64,000 nucleotides of DNA from positions 1 to 64,000 of the forward strand of contig CADADP010000005.1 in assembly GCA_902786725.1 (NCBI GenBank), in the 5' to 3' direction. Shown here piece after piece: positions 1-8,897 of this stretch (position 1 is its first letter; each line of letters begins with the position of its first letter). Under the pieces are notes generated by a model. The model was not told the origin of the DNA. It made no database searches and saw only the letters and a list, made by a program, of their open reading frames with translations. Origin of the DNA: an uncultured Bacteroidales bacterium (GTDB taxonomy: Bacteria > Bacteroidota > Bacteroidia > Bacteroidales > Muribaculaceae). The position numbers and the translations under genes were made by a program.

Positions 1-993
1 CGAGATGCTGATGTGGCGGTCTTCGAGCGGCTGGCGAAGCACTTCCAGCACCGAGCGGTTAAATTCGGGCAGCTCGTCCAGAAACAGAACTCCGTTGTGC
101 GCCAGTGAGATTTCTCCGGGTGTGGGATAAGTACCGCCGCCCACGAGGGCCACCGAAGATATGGTGTGGTGCGGAGCGCGAAATGGACGCGTTGTAAGCA
201 ACGTTGTGCCTCCCTTAAGCTTCCCGGCCACCGAGTGAATTTTAGTCGTTTCCAGGGCTTCTGAGAGCGTCAGAGGGGGTAATATGCTGGGTAGTCGCTT
301 TGCCATCATCGATTTTCCTGAGCCGGGGCTGCCCGTGAGCAAAATGTTGTGTCCACCGGCGCAAGCCACTTCAAAGGCGCGTTTCACCATCTCCTGCCCT
401 TTAACCTCGGCGAAATCGTAGGGGAAGCATCCCTGCGCCTTGGCAAATTCGGCCCGCGTATCCACCACTGTGGGCTCAAGCGTGGCGGTGCCGTTGAAAA
501 ACGCTATCACCTGGTCTATGCTCTCCACACCGTAGATTGCCAAATTATTCACTACGGCTGCCTCCATCGCGTTCTCCTTGGGCAGAATGAAACCGTCCAG
601 TTTCATTTCGCGTGCTTTGATGGCCATGGGCAAGGCTCCCTTGATGGGGCGCACAGCGCCGTCGAGCGACAACTCCCCCATCAGCATATAGCGCCCCAGC
701 CGCTCGTTGCCCACTTTCTCATCGGCGGCAAGGATTCCTATGGCTATGGGCAGGTCGTAGGCCGAGCCCTCTTTCTTGATGTCGGCCGGCGACATGTTTA
801 TCACCACCGACTTGCGTGGGAAGTCGAATCCGGCCTGCTGAATAGCGCAGCGCACTCGTTCGCTGCTCTCCTTCACAGCGGCGTCGGGTAGCCCCACTAT
901 CACAAACCCGGTGCCCCAGTCCACAGCCACCTCTATCGTAACCACTATGGCGTCGATGCCCTGCACCGCCGCGCTTATTGTCTTAGTCAGCAT
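1..993 (-). CDS. ComM/YifB-type Mg-chelatase-like AAA+ ATPase (3' end cut by window edge)
   Basis: The gene starts at the ATG at 993 and runs off the left edge; 331 codons are visible. The N-terminal half (about residues 1-190) is the S5-fold region of the YifB/ComM family, including [16 protein letters not shown]. It is followed by a Mg-chelatase AAA+ domain with Walker A GSPGSGKS near residue 220 and Walker B-like [10 protein letters not shown] near the visible end. The family is a hexameric helicase-like ATPase; ComM drives branch migration during natural transformation in Vibrio. The role in this organism is inferred only from the family. The C-terminal lid domain lies outside the window. 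Confidence 0.93.
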   Translation of the reverse strand, partial: MLTKTISAAVQGIDAIVVTIEVAVDWGTGFVIVGLPDAAVKESSERVRCAIQQAGFDFPRKSVVINMSPADIKKEGSAYDLPIAIGILAADEKVGNERLGRYMLMGELSLDGAVRPIKGALPMAIKAREMKLDGFILPKENAMEAAVVNNLAIYGVESIDQVIAFFNGTATLEPTVVDTRAEFAKAQGCFPYDFAEVKGQEMVKRAFEVACAGGHNILLTGSPGSGKSMMAKRLPSILPPLTLSEALETTKIHSVAGKLKGGTTLLTTRPFRAPHHTISSVALVGGGTYPTPGEISLAHNGVLFLDELPEFNRSVLEVLRQPLEDRHISIS

Positions 994-1025
994 ATATCCT
1001 TTTATTTTGATTTCTTCTTCTTTTG

Positions 1026-1033
1026 CAAAGATA
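1026..1033 (-). promoter_or_regulatory. -7 element of the comM-like gene promoter
   Basis: On the minus strand this reads TATCTTTG, a match to the Bacteroidetes -7 consensus TAnnTTTG, 32 bases before the start codon at 993. No TTG at the ideal 20-base spacing was found upstream. Confidence 0.5.
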
Positions 1034-1065
1034 ACAAAATTTGACCAAGATTATCCCGATACATG

Positions 1066-1110
1066 AAAAAAGTGGCGGGAAATCTCACTCTGAGAGGATT
1101 TTCCCGCCAC
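1066..1110 (-). terminator. Intrinsic terminator of the M16 protease gene
   Basis: Positions 1072-1082 and 1100-1110 form a perfect 11-bp stem (GTGGCGGGAAA with its complement). On the minus strand it is followed by six T residues (1066-1071). It lies 42 bases after the protease stop codon and just upstream of the comM-like promoter, separating the two units. Confidence 0.85.
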
Positions 1111-1151
1111 CGGTTATCGGTCTGGATGCTCTTCGCAGAGCCAATCCGTAT

Positions 1152-3965
1152 TTACTCCTCGGGCATCATCACCACTTCCACCTTGTTGCCGGGCAGAATT
1201 ATGTAGTTGCGAACCCAGTTAGTGATATCGGTTATCTTAATGTCCTTCACTATCTTAGTGTAATCGGTCTCAATGTCTATGCCGCGATCCACGTACATCG
1301 ACAGCACGCTCACCCAGTGACCGTTCTTCTTGGCGTTGGTCTCGGCATCCTTTAGCATCACTTCCTTAATCTTCGCCAGGTCTTCCTCGCTACCCTGAGT
1401 GCCAAGGCGAGCCAGCTCCTCTCGCATAATCTTCAGTGCCTCGTCGGCCTTCTCGGGCTTCATCGGCACCACGCCCACCACGTTAGTTACCACGTCGTCG
1501 CCCTCGAAGCTGATGTTGCCAAATGCGCCGGCCGAGTAAGCGGCGCTGGCTTCCTCACGAATCTTGCGCAGATACACCATGTCGAGCAACTGGCCGGCAA
1601 TGCTGGCCTTGATGGAGTTCTCCAGAGTGTAGGGCAGTGTGGTGTTGCTCCAGTACATGCGCGACATAGCCTTGGGGGTCTCCATCTTGCGCTTGAAGTG
1701 GTTCAGAACCTCTCCCTTAGGCGTTGACGACACGTTCTTGTAGTTGCTCTTCTTGCCTGTTGCCGGCAGCGATGCGATATACTGCTCTATGTAGCCCTTA
1801 ATCGTGGCCTCGTCGAACGAACCCACGAAGTAGAACGTGAACTTGCCGGCGTCGGCAGTGCTCTCCTTCGCCATTTCCAGAATGCGGTCGTAGTTCACAT
1901 TAGCCAAGTCTTCCACGTTGAATGGCTTGCTGCGCCACTCGTGGTTGCCAATGGTGTAACTTACCGAGTCGGAGTACACGGCCTCGGGAGTCAAGCCCTT
2001 GTTCTTCAGAGTGGTCTCGAGCAGACCCATCAGGCTGGCTACCGACTTCTCGTCTTTCTTAATCGATGTGAAGTAGAGGTAGTTGAGTTGGAACAGAGTC
2101 TCCAAGTCTTTTATAGTGGAGTTTCCGTTCAGGCGGTCGTAGTACGTGCCCTTGCTCAGATTCACGTTAACCTTCTTGCCTGCCAGAGCTTTCTCCAGTT
2201 CCTTGTTGTCGAACTCTCCAAGTCCGCTGTATCCCACAAGCGCGTCGTACAGTTCAAAGTTGGCCCAGTCTTTCTGGTCATAGAGCGAATTGCCGCCCTT
2301 GGCTTCGGCGTAGTACTGTATCTCGTCGTCCTTGAAGTCGGTCTTCTTCAGTATCACTTTAGCGCCGTTGCTCAGTGTCAGTTCCTTGAAGCCGAGCTTG
2401 GTGTTCTCGGTCTCTTTCACAATCTTACCCGGAGTGGGCAGAGTGCTCATCAGCGGCTCATCTTTCACGTTGTCAACGTAGGCCTCGAGCTTGGTGGCGC
2501 GGCCGGCCTCGAACGATGCTCTCACGCTCTCCACAGTGGGATAAGCGCGGCCTTCTTTCTCGTTAAGGTAAGCCTGCAGAACCACGTTCTTCTCGTCCTT
2601 GGTGATGAGTTCGGGAAGTATCTGGTTGATGGCGTCAACCGGAATGTTGGGCGCAATCATATTCATCAGTTCATACTCCTTCTCAATCGACGGAATAGGC
2701 TCTTTCTCCAGATAGTTGGCTGCGTAGCTACGGCCGTAACGCTCGTTGCTTATCTTGCTGCGGTTGTTGTAGCGGTCCTCGAGTTTGCTCAGGTACTCTG
2801 CGCGAGCGCGTGAGTACTCAGTTGCGGTGAAGCCGAATTCCGCAGCGCGGCGAGCCTCCTCTATCAGCACTTTCATAGTGGCCTCTGCCTGACCTTCCTT
2901 AGCCACTCCGTAGAGTGTCAAGGCGTCCATCGGGCGCGAGAAAATGTAGGTGCCGTCGCTTCCGAAGGCTTGGATAAACGGGCAGTCGGGTTCCTGGGCC
3001 TTCTCGCTCAGGCGCTTGTTGAGCATGTCTGTCATCATGCTGGTCATATAGTCCATCAGCAGATAGGCTACATCGCCCTTAACCTCGTCGGGCACTGCCT
3101 CATGCTTGAAGCAAAGCTCCACCAGGTCATACTGTTGCTCTTTGTCCTTGTCCACCACCACTATCACCTGGTCGTTGTCGGGAACGGCTTCGGGTGTAAC
3201 ATGAGCGGCGTGTTCGCCGGCCTTGATGGGACCGAACATCTCCTTAATCTTGCCCTCGGTGTAGTCCACGTCGATGTCGCCCACTACTATAATGCACTGG
3301 TTCTCGGGGTGATACCACTTCTTGTAGTAGTTGCGAAGCTCGTCATACTTGAAGTTGTCCACAACCGACATCAGACCGATAGGCATACGCTTGCCATACT
3401 TGGAGCCCGGATACAGTGTCTCCAAGTTGCGCTCCAGCATGCGCTGCATGGCCGACGAACGCAGGCGCCACTCCTCGTGAATCACACCGCGCTCCTTGTC
3501 GATCTCGTCGCCCTCGAGTAGCAACCCGCACGACCAGTCGCGTAGTATCAGCAAGCACGAATCAAGTGCGCTCTGGCGTGTCGAAGGCACGTCATTGATG
3601 TTATATACCGTTTGGTCGATTGATGTGTAAGCGTTCAGGTCACGGCCAAATTCCACGCCCAGTGTGCGTGTGTAGTCAATCACACCGTTGCCCTTGTAGT
3701 TGTCCGACCCATTAAAGGCCATGTGCTCCAAGAAGTGGGCCAGACCGCGCTGACTCTCTTCCTCCTGCAACGAACCCACACGCTGAGCGATGTAGAAGTT
3801 TACACGGTGTTCCGGATAGTCGTTGTGCCTCACGTAGTAGGTCAGACCATTGTCCAGTTTGCCCGTTCTCACTGCCGGATCCACCGGTATCGGTCCCATT
3901 CCCTGAGCCATTACCGAGCAGGCTACCAGCAGCATCAAGGCTGCAAAGATTTTTCTCAGTTTCAT
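1152..3965 (-). CDS. M16 family zinc metalloprotease (two-domain, secreted)
   Basis: This is a 937-residue insulinase/pitrilysin family protein. It has a hydrophobic signal sequence (residues 1-20, ending in VMAQ). The inverted zinc motif HFLEH is at residues 77-81, and the likely third ligand Glu is in the ERGVIHEEW segment near residue 158. Length fits the duplicated M16 architecture: the active half (about 30-450), an inactive half (about 530-930) and a linker. The signal sequence points to periplasmic peptide degradation; the substrate is unknown. It has its own promoter (4126-4156) with a long leader of about 150 bases, and its own terminator (1066-1110), so it appears monocistronic. Confidence 0.95.
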   Translation of the reverse strand: MKLRKIFAALMLLVACSVMAQGMGPIPVDPAVRTGKLDNGLTYYVRHNDYPEHRVNFYIAQRVGSLQEEESQRGLAHFLEHMAFNGSDNYKGNGVIDYTRTLGVEFGRDLNAYTSIDQTVYNINDVPSTRQSALDSCLLILRDWSCGLLLEGDEIDKERGVIHEEWRLRSSAMQRMLERNLETLYPGSKYGKRMPIGLMSVVDNFKYDELRNYYKKWYHPENQCIIVVGDIDVDYTEGKIKEMFGPIKAGEHAAHVTPEAVPDNDQVIVVVDKDKEQQYDLVELCFKHEAVPDEVKGDVAYLLMDYMTSMMTDMLNKRLSEKAQEPDCPFIQAFGSDGTYIFSRPMDALTLYGVAKEGQAEATMKVLIEEARRAAEFGFTATEYSRARAEYLSKLEDRYNNRSKISNERYGRSYAANYLEKEPIPSIEKEYELMNMIAPNIPVDAINQILPELITKDEKNVVLQAYLNEKEGRAYPTVESVRASFEAGRATKLEAYVDNVKDEPLMSTLPTPGKIVKETENTKLGFKELTLSNGAKVILKKTDFKDDEIQYYAEAKGGNSLYDQKDWANFELYDALVGYSGLGEFDNKELEKALAGKKVNVNLSKGTYYDRLNGNSTIKDLETLFQLNYLYFTSIKKDEKSVASLMGLLETTLKNKGLTPEAVYSDSVSYTIGNHEWRSKPFNVEDLANVNYDRILEMAKESTADAGKFTFYFVGSFDEATIKGYIEQYIASLPATGKKSNYKNVSSTPKGEVLNHFKRKMETPKAMSRMYWSNTTLPYTLENSIKASIAGQLLDMVYLRKIREEASAAYSAGAFGNISFEGDDVVTNVVGVVPMKPEKADEALKIMREELARLGTQGSEEDLAKIKEVMLKDAETNAKKNGHWVSVLSMYVDRGIDIETDYTKIVKDIKITDITNWVRNYIILPGNKVEVVMMPEE

Positions 3966-4125
3966 AAATTCTTTAATTTTTTGATTGAGTTATTATTTAT
4001 TTGTTTTTTCAGTCATTTCTTCAACTTAAGTGTTATAGCGTCATCTTTTTTTATGATATGAAATATCGCTAAAAAGTTACACTTTGTTGTCGTTTTTATG
4101 AAGCAACTATTACACCAAAATCGTA

Positions 4126-4156
4126 CAAAGTTAATAACTATAACCCAATACTCCAA
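4126..4156 (-). promoter_or_regulatory. Promoter of the M16 protease gene
   Basis: Minus strand: TTG at 4154-4156, a 20-base spacer, then TAACTTTG at 4126-4133. This matches TTG-N20-TAnnTTTG exactly, the spacing that recurs at several promoters in this window. Confidence 0.8.
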
Positions 4157-4238
4157 AAAATAGTGGACTTTTACATCCTCTTTATTCGCGAAAACGTCTT
4201 TTGACTCCTAATCCTATCTTCGATATCCGGATTTTTGT

Positions 4239-4246
4239 TACCTTTG
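4239..4246 (+). promoter_or_regulatory. -7 element of the PafA-like phosphatase gene
   Basis: TACCTTTG matches TAnnTTTG and sits 30 bases before the ATG at 4277. The upstream -33 element is weak. Confidence 0.6.
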
Positions 4247-4276
4247 TGAAAATTCTTAAAACAAAACGCGCTTAAT

Positions 4277-5773
4277 ATGAAACGACTTTTTCTTTTCGCA
4301 TGCGCTATTATAGCGATGCTTGCGGCAGTGGCCGCGCAGCCGGCCAGACCACGGCTGGTGGTAGGACTTATGGTTGATCAGATGCGATGGGACTATCTCT
4401 ACTACTATCAAGACCGTTTCGCGGCCGATGGTGGCTTCAACCGTCTCCTGACCGAGGGGTTCTCGTGTAATAACACCATAATCGACTATGTTCCCACCGT
4501 CACCGCCTGTGGACACGCCAGTGTATATACCGGCACCACCCCCGCTTTCCACGGAATAGCCGGCAACAACTATTTTATCCACGGAAAACACGTCTCAAGC
4601 GTTCAGGATGATGAGGCTAACGGGGTGGGCACATCGCGAAGTGTCGGCAAGCGCTCGCCGCGTAATCTGCTGGCCACCACAATTGGCGACGAACTTCGCC
4701 TCGCCACCGGGTTCGCATCGCGTGTCTATGGCGTGGCTCTCAAAGACCGCGCTTCGGTACTGCCGGCCGGGCACTCGGCCAATGCCGCTTTCTGGTTCAG
4801 CCAGAAGGATGCCGCTTTCATCACCAGCGACTATTACATGAAGCAACTGCCACAGTGGCTCACCGAATTTAACCGCCGCAATACCGCATTGCTTAAGACC
4901 GACCTGTCGCGCTCGCCAAAGGGCGTCTCCATGACCTTTGCCATGGCCGAGGCTATTCTCATCAACGAAAAACTAGGACAGACCGGAAACACCGATATGC
5001 TGGCCATAAGCATCTCGCCCACCGACCTTATCTCGCACCAGCACGGAACGCGCTCGCCACAAACCGACTCGGCCTATGTGCAACTCGATGCCGACCTGGG
5101 CCGCTTCCTCTCCACGCTCGACGAGAAGGTGGGGCGCGGAAACTATCTGCTCTTTCTCAGTGCCGACCATGGTGGCACCAATAATTACAAGTACTCCTCG
5201 GCACATAAGATTCCGTCGGGCTCATGGAAGTGCTGGAGCGATGATGCTAAGCAGGTCAACGACTTGCTCTACCGGCGTTTCGGCGTGAAAAACATTATCA
5301 AGGACTTTAACGAATTCAGCCTCTACCTCAACAATAGCGCTATCGACAGCGCCGCGCTCGACCGCGAGGTGGTCAAGGCCGAAGCTAAGCGCATACTCTA
5401 CGCACAATCGGCGGTGGAACTGGTGGTTGACCTTGAGAATATCCACCGCGAAACAGTCCCTGAGCCACTCAAGCAGCGGCTCATCAAGGGTTATCACCAC
5501 GAGCGAAGCGGCGAACTGTTTGTTCTGCTAAAGCCAGGTTATTACGCCGGAGATATCACCGAAGACGGCTCCAACCATGGAACATGGACCACCGACGATG
5601 CCCACATTCCACTTGTGTTCATGGGCTGGGGCATTAACCACGGCGAAACGTCACAACCGGTGGGCATGACGTCTATCGCAGCCACCGTTTGTGCCTTGCT
5701 CCACATTCAGATGCCCAGCGTCTGCATCGGTTCACCAATCCTGCCTATCACTGAGCCGGCTCTGAATCGGTGA
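4277..5773 (+). CDS. PafA-like alkaline phosphatase superfamily protein (secreted)
   Basis: This 498-residue protein has a signal peptide (residues 1-20, ending in AVAAQ). It has the alkaline-phosphatase/nucleotide-pyrophosphatase fold: metal-binding Asp in LMVDQMRWDY (about residue 34), a threonine nucleophile region VPTVTACGH (72-80), metal ligands in SPTDLISHQHG and SADHGGTNN, and a C-terminal NHGTW. The Thr in place of Ser, the overall length and the YSSAHKIPSGSWKCW region resemble the phosphate-insensitive PafA monoesterases of Bacteroidetes. The likely role is periplasmic release of phosphate from organic phosphomonoesters. It has its own promoter at 4239 and is convergent with the methyltransferase gene. 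Confidence 0.9.
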   Translation: MKRLFLFACAIIAMLAAVAAQPARPRLVVGLMVDQMRWDYLYYYQDRFAADGGFNRLLTEGFSCNNTIIDYVPTVTACGHASVYTGTTPAFHGIAGNNYFIHGKHVSSVQDDEANGVGTSRSVGKRSPRNLLATTIGDELRLATGFASRVYGVALKDRASVLPAGHSANAAFWFSQKDAAFITSDYYMKQLPQWLTEFNRRNTALLKTDLSRSPKGVSMTFAMAEAILINEKLGQTGNTDMLAISISPTDLISHQHGTRSPQTDSAYVQLDADLGRFLSTLDEKVGRGNYLLFLSADHGGTNNYKYSSAHKIPSGSWKCWSDDAKQVNDLLYRRFGVKNIIKDFNEFSLYLNNSAIDSAALDREVVKAEAKRILYAQSAVELVVDLENIHRETVPEPLKQRLIKGYHHERSGELFVLLKPGYYAGDITEDGSNHGTWTTDDAHIPLVFMGWGINHGETSQPVGMTSIAATVCALLHIQMPSVCIGSPILPITEPALNR

Positions 5774-5827
5774 ATTAAAGAATGGGTGGATAATAAGATT
5801 TATTCCTCCCCCCCCTACCCCATCTTT

Positions 5828-5856
5828 TTGCCCGGGTGTGTCTCACATCCGGGCAA
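5828..5856. terminator. Strong hairpin at the convergent end of the phosphatase and trmH-like genes
   Basis: Positions 5828-5840 pair with 5844-5856 in a 13-bp stem (one G-T pair) and a 3-base loop; it overlaps the stop codon of the methylase gene. It lacks a downstream T-tract on either strand, so termination is inferred from position and stability only. Confidence 0.45.
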
Positions 5857-6379
5857 GCCATTGCCTGTAAAGTTCCCACATCACTATGGCGGCACTATTA
5901 GCTACGTTGAGCGAGTGCTTGGTCCCCTCTTGCGGTATCTCTATACATAGGTCGCTCGCATCCACCACGCCTTGGCTCACACCCTTAACCTCGTTGCCCA
6001 TTACCAGGGCGTATTTCTTGCCCGGCTCCATGACGAAGTGCTCCAGGCTAATACTGTTGTGTACCTGTTCCACTGAGCAAATGGTGTAACCCTGCAACTT
6101 TAGCGCGTCCACAGCCTCCAGTGCGGAGGTGTAGCGCTCCCAAGTCACACTGTCCTCGGCACCTAGCGCGGTCTTGTGGATTTCGGGCGTGGGCGGCACG
6201 GCTGTAATGCCACATAGGCATATCTTCTCCACCACAAAGGCGTCGGCCGTGCGGAATATACTACCCACGTTCATCTCGCTACGCACATCGTCGAGCACCA
6301 CAGCCAGTGGCATTTTCTTGGCCTGACGAAACTGCTCCACGCTGATGCGATTCAGCTCTATCATTGTTTTTTTCTTCAT
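5843..6379 (-). CDS. SpoU/TrmH family RNA 2'-O-methyltransferase
   Basis: A 178-residue SPOUT enzyme predicted to transfer a methyl group from SAM to a ribose 2'-OH in tRNA or rRNA. All three family motifs are present: NVGSIFRTADAF (about 36-47), VMGNEVKGVSQ (about 125-135) and IPQEGTKHSLNVANSAAI (about 148-165), which form the trefoil knot. It is short, with no N-terminal substrate-binding extension, so it is closer to the TrmL/TrmH core than to RlmB. An alternative start exists five codons in (6364). Its start region is divergent from the MFS transporter gene. Confidence 0.9.
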   Translation of the reverse strand: MKKKTMIELNRISVEQFRQAKKMPLAVVLDDVRSEMNVGSIFRTADAFVVEKICLCGITAVPPTPEIHKTALGAEDSVTWERYTSALEAVDALKLQGYTICSVEQVHNSISLEHFVMEPGKKYALVMGNEVKGVSQGVVDASDLCIEIPQEGTKHSLNVANSAAIVMWELYRQWLARM

Positions 6380-6408
6380 CTTCTGTCTGTTTTATGCCAC
6401 AAATTTAA

Positions 6409-6416
6409 TACTTTTG
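6409..6416 (+). promoter_or_regulatory. -7 element of the MFS transporter promoter
   Basis: TACTTTTG matches TAnnTTTG. It overlaps a GTG at 6416 that could otherwise be read as an upstream start, so translation must begin downstream; the ATG at 6449 is 32 bases away. Confidence 0.6.
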
Positions 6417-6448
6417 TGCCACTGATTAAACCTAACATCATTATTTTT

Positions 6449-7663
6449 ATGCTCTCAAACCAGACTTCAGGCACGCGGCTCGTGGCTCGCGAATACATAG
6501 TCCCGTTCATTCTCATCACCTCGCTGTTTTTTCTTTGGGGCGGCGCCAGGGCTATTCTGGATGTACTCAACAAGCACTACCAGCTCACAATGGGCGTTTC
6601 CAAGACGCAGTCCTCGTATATTCAGGTCATGGTCTATATGGCCTATTTCTTCGGGGCTATACCGGCTGGAATACTCATCAGGCGCATGGGCACTCGCATT
6701 GGTGTCATCACCGGGCTTTGCCTCTTTGCGGTGGGCTCGTTCTTGTTCTTGCCGGCTACCGCGGGTGGGGTGTTTGAGTATATTTTAGCTCCGCTCTTCG
6801 TGCTCGGGTGCGGACTGGTGATTTTGGAAACCGCCGCCAATCCCTATGTGACTCTGCTGGGCCACCCGCGCACCTCGGCCGGAAGGCTCAACATCGCCCA
6901 GTCGTTCAACGGGCTGGGGTGTGTTTTCAGCGCGCTACTCAGCGGCTTGTTCTTCTTCGGTGGCGGTGAGCAAACGTCGCGGGGGAGCATTGCTGTGCCC
7001 TACCTCATCATTGCCGGCATCATGCTGGCTGTGGCGGTGTGTTTCGTGTTTGTTCGTCTGCCCGAGGTTATCCTTTCGCAACCGAAAGCTCCGGCTACCG
7101 AAAAAACAAAGGGACTCGGCACGATGTTCTTATTCGGCTTCATCGCACTCATCTCTTACGAAATATCCGAGATATCAATCAATACTTTCTTTATCAATTT
7201 CATGACCGATGATGGTTTTCTCACACCGGCTCAGGCCACGGTGGCCCTGTCGATGGGTGGCCTACTGCTGTTCATGGCCGGGCGGGTTGTGGGTGGAGTG
7301 CTGATGAGCCGCATCGCCACCGAGCGGATTTTCCTCACCTGCGCCGTTGGTGCGGTAATTATGGTGTCGCTGGCGATGTCGGGGCTTGGCGTAGTGTCGA
7401 AGGTTGCTCTAATTGTGTGTTACGTGTTTGAGAGTATCATGTTCCCCACAATTTTCGCGCTTGCTATCAGTGGCTTAGGTAGCCACACCGAGACGGCTTC
7501 GTCAATCCTGATGATGAGCGTGGTGGGGGGCGCCATTGGGCCGCTGGCCATGGGGTGGATGGGCGACCGGTTCTCAATGTCGGTGGCGCTGCTTGTGCCT
7601 CTATCCACATTCCTAGTGGTGTTGGCCTACGCCGTCTTTGCTCTGCGTCGCTGTGCGCATTGA
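6449..7663 (+). CDS. FucP/GluP-type sugar:H+ symporter (MFS)
   Basis: A polytopic protein of 404 residues from the ATG at 6449, with about 12 hydrophobic segments. The signature ETAANPYVTLLG after the fourth membrane segment and FNGLGCVFSALL are characteristic of the FucP/HexP sugar transporter branch. It probably imports a hexose or deoxyhexose across the inner membrane; the exact sugar cannot be told. The start is set by the -7 element at 6409-6416, which rules out the in-frame GTG at 6416. The gene stands alone and converges on the SDR gene after 27 bases. Confidence 0.9.
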   Translation: MLSNQTSGTRLVAREYIVPFILITSLFFLWGGARAILDVLNKHYQLTMGVSKTQSSYIQVMVYMAYFFGAIPAGILIRRMGTRIGVITGLCLFAVGSFLFLPATAGGVFEYILAPLFVLGCGLVILETAANPYVTLLGHPRTSAGRLNIAQSFNGLGCVFSALLSGLFFFGGGEQTSRGSIAVPYLIIAGIMLAVAVCFVFVRLPEVILSQPKAPATEKTKGLGTMFLFGFIALISYEISEISINTFFINFMTDDGFLTPAQATVALSMGGLLLFMAGRVVGGVLMSRIATERIFLTCAVGAVIMVSLAMSGLGVVSKVALIVCYVFESIMFPTIFALAISGLGSHTETASSILMMSVVGGAIGPLAMGWMGDRFSMSVALLVPLSTFLVVLAYAVFALRRCAH

Positions 7664-7690
7664 CCATGGATTGTCACTACGCTACTCGAT

Positions 7691-8437
7691 TCACAGTTTC
7701 AGCCTGCGCCATATCCATCGCGGAACTCGCCTCCACATAGCGGTTAGCACTCGCCACCGCAAGTCAATCACAGCCACGTGGCGTCGCGATTTTATCGCTC
7801 TCACGATTTGTCGTGCCACTGCCTCTGGTTTCAGCATCATGGGATATTTGTCGCCGGCCAGTAAGGCCGTATCCACAAAGCCAGGGCGAATGTCGGTGAA
7901 GCGTATGTTCAGGCCTCGCGCGTGCGCTTGTTGCTCCAGAGCCTGAATATATGTGTTTTGCAATGCTTTTGTGGCCGAGTAAGCCGGAGCCGGCCCCAGT
8001 CCTTTAACCCCGGCAATCGACGAAATTACCGCGATGTGTCCGCCGCCATGTGCGGCCATGTAGCGATAGGCCGCGCCCACAAGTCGGGTAAACCCCAGAG
8101 CGTTAGTCTCCACTGTGGCGAGCTCCTTATCAGCGTTGAGGTCACGGTTTTGCCACCCTATTCCTGCCGCGTGAAAGTATAGGTCCATTCCGCCCAAGTC
8201 TTCCACAAGTCGCGTCAGCTGCTCTTCGGCATCGATTGCTGTAACGTCGATTGCTGCCGTTGTCACCTGCTCGGGGAAGGCGTTCTCCAATTCAGCTAAC
8301 TTGTCCGCTCGTCTCGCAGCCACGCCACACTGCCAGCCATCGGCAAGCAGCAGAAGCGCAACTTCGCGCCCCAGACCGCTCGACGCGCCCACTATCACCG
8401 CTCTTCTCACATTCTTAATCATAGTATTCATATTCAT
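7691..8437 (-). CDS. Short-chain dehydrogenase/reductase
   Basis: A 248-residue SDR with a Rossmann fold. The nucleotide-binding GASSGLGR is at about residues 17-24, NALGFTRL is central, the catalytic Ser lies in AVISSIAGVKG, and the Tyr/Lys pair is in YSATK. The C-terminus is basic (RRVPRWIWRRLKL) and may touch the membrane. It is similar in layout to the classical SDRs that reduce short ketones, but the substrate is unknown. A -7 element at 8452-8459 lies just upstream. Starts at residues 3 and 6 are also possible. Confidence 0.9.
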   Translation of the reverse strand: MNMNTMIKNVRRAVIVGASSGLGREVALLLLADGWQCGVAARRADKLAELENAFPEQVTTAAIDVTAIDAEEQLTRLVEDLGGMDLYFHAAGIGWQNRDLNADKELATVETNALGFTRLVGAAYRYMAAHGGGHIAVISSIAGVKGLGPAPAYSATKALQNTYIQALEQQAHARGLNIRFTDIRPGFVDTALLAGDKYPMMLKPEAVARQIVRAIKSRRHVAVIDLRWRVLTAMWRRVPRWIWRRLKL

Positions 8438-8451
8438 TGTCTCCTAAATGG

Positions 8452-8459
8452 CAAATTTA
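8452..8459 (-). promoter_or_regulatory. -7 element of the SDR gene
   Basis: Minus strand TAAATTTG, a match to TAnnTTTG, 15 bases before the ATG at 8437. This implies a very short leader. Confidence 0.5.
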
Positions 8460-8663
8460 GCAAATTCCACTGCACTTTCGTGTTTATGATTGCGTTTTTT
8501 ATAAAATAATTGTCTATTCTCCGAATTTTTTCGGCGAATAACTTGCCTATTCCCCGAACTTTCTCCGCGGCTTCGCTACCTGTAGTTGTCATGTGTCGTG
8601 TGATTATCTCGCAGATGATTTGCGTGATATTTGCTCGCATTTGAGTTTCTTCTGACAAATTTG

Positions 8664-8694
8664 TTGCATGGTTGAAAAAATTGCATTAACTTTG
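8664..8694 (+). promoter_or_regulatory. Promoter of tRNA-Tyr
   Basis: TTG at 8664-8666, 20-base spacer, TAACTTTG at 8687-8694. An exact match to TTG-N20-TAnnTTTG, ending 19 bases before the mature tRNA 5' end. Confidence 0.85.
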
Positions 8695-8713
8695 CCGTGC
8701 TTTTAACGGCTAA

Positions 8714-8796
8714 GGGTAGATTCCAGAGTGGCCAAATGGGGCAGACTGTAAATCTGCTGCGTCATCGCTTCGGTGGTTCGAATCCATCTCTACCCA
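8714..8796 (+). tRNA. tRNA-Tyr (GTA)
   Basis: The acceptor stem GGGTAGA (8714-8720) pairs with TCTACCC (8789-8795), with discriminator A at 8796. The anticodon stem GCAGA/TCTGC encloses the loop CTGTAAA with anticodon GTA. The long variable arm is the class II form expected of bacterial tRNA-Tyr, and the T-loop GGTTCGAATCC is present. The 3' CCA is not encoded. Confidence 0.97.
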
Positions 8797-8881
8797 CGTT
8801 AAGAAAACTGCCGACTTGTGTCACTTGTTGTGATGCGAGTCGGTATGTTTTTGTGCCGGTTGTCGTCTTGGTTTCGGCCGC

Positions 8882-8897
8882 GTTTTCACGTGGAACG
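8882..8897 (+). other. Degenerate parS-like site
   Basis: GTTTTCACGTGGAACG shares the 13-base core TTTCACGTGGAAC with the perfect parS at 13842-13857 and differs at the outer bases. It overlaps the 3' end of the alkD-like gene. A second parS within 5 kb would fit the usual clustering of ParB sites near the origin, but it is off-consensus. Confidence 0.5.

Larger units (their letters stand above)
3966..4276. other. Divergent intergenic region (311 bp) with two promoters
   Basis: This AT-rich spacer separates the M16 protease gene (minus) and the phosphatase gene (plus). It contains a full minus-strand promoter at 4126-4156 and a plus-strand -7 element at 4239-4246. I see no small gene. The minus-strand leader between about 4120 and 3966 has no obvious terminator hairpin. 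Confidence 0.6.

Noticed and set aside
5800..5820. Run of eight C residues, a possible phase-variation tract
   Set aside because: It lies between convergent gene ends and not in a coding sequence or between promoter elements, so slippage would have no obvious effect.
8434..8658. 74-codon minus-strand frame upstream of the SDR gene
   Set aside because: It has a TTG start, no family resemblance, and it contains the SDR -7 element and abuts the tRNA-Tyr promoter.
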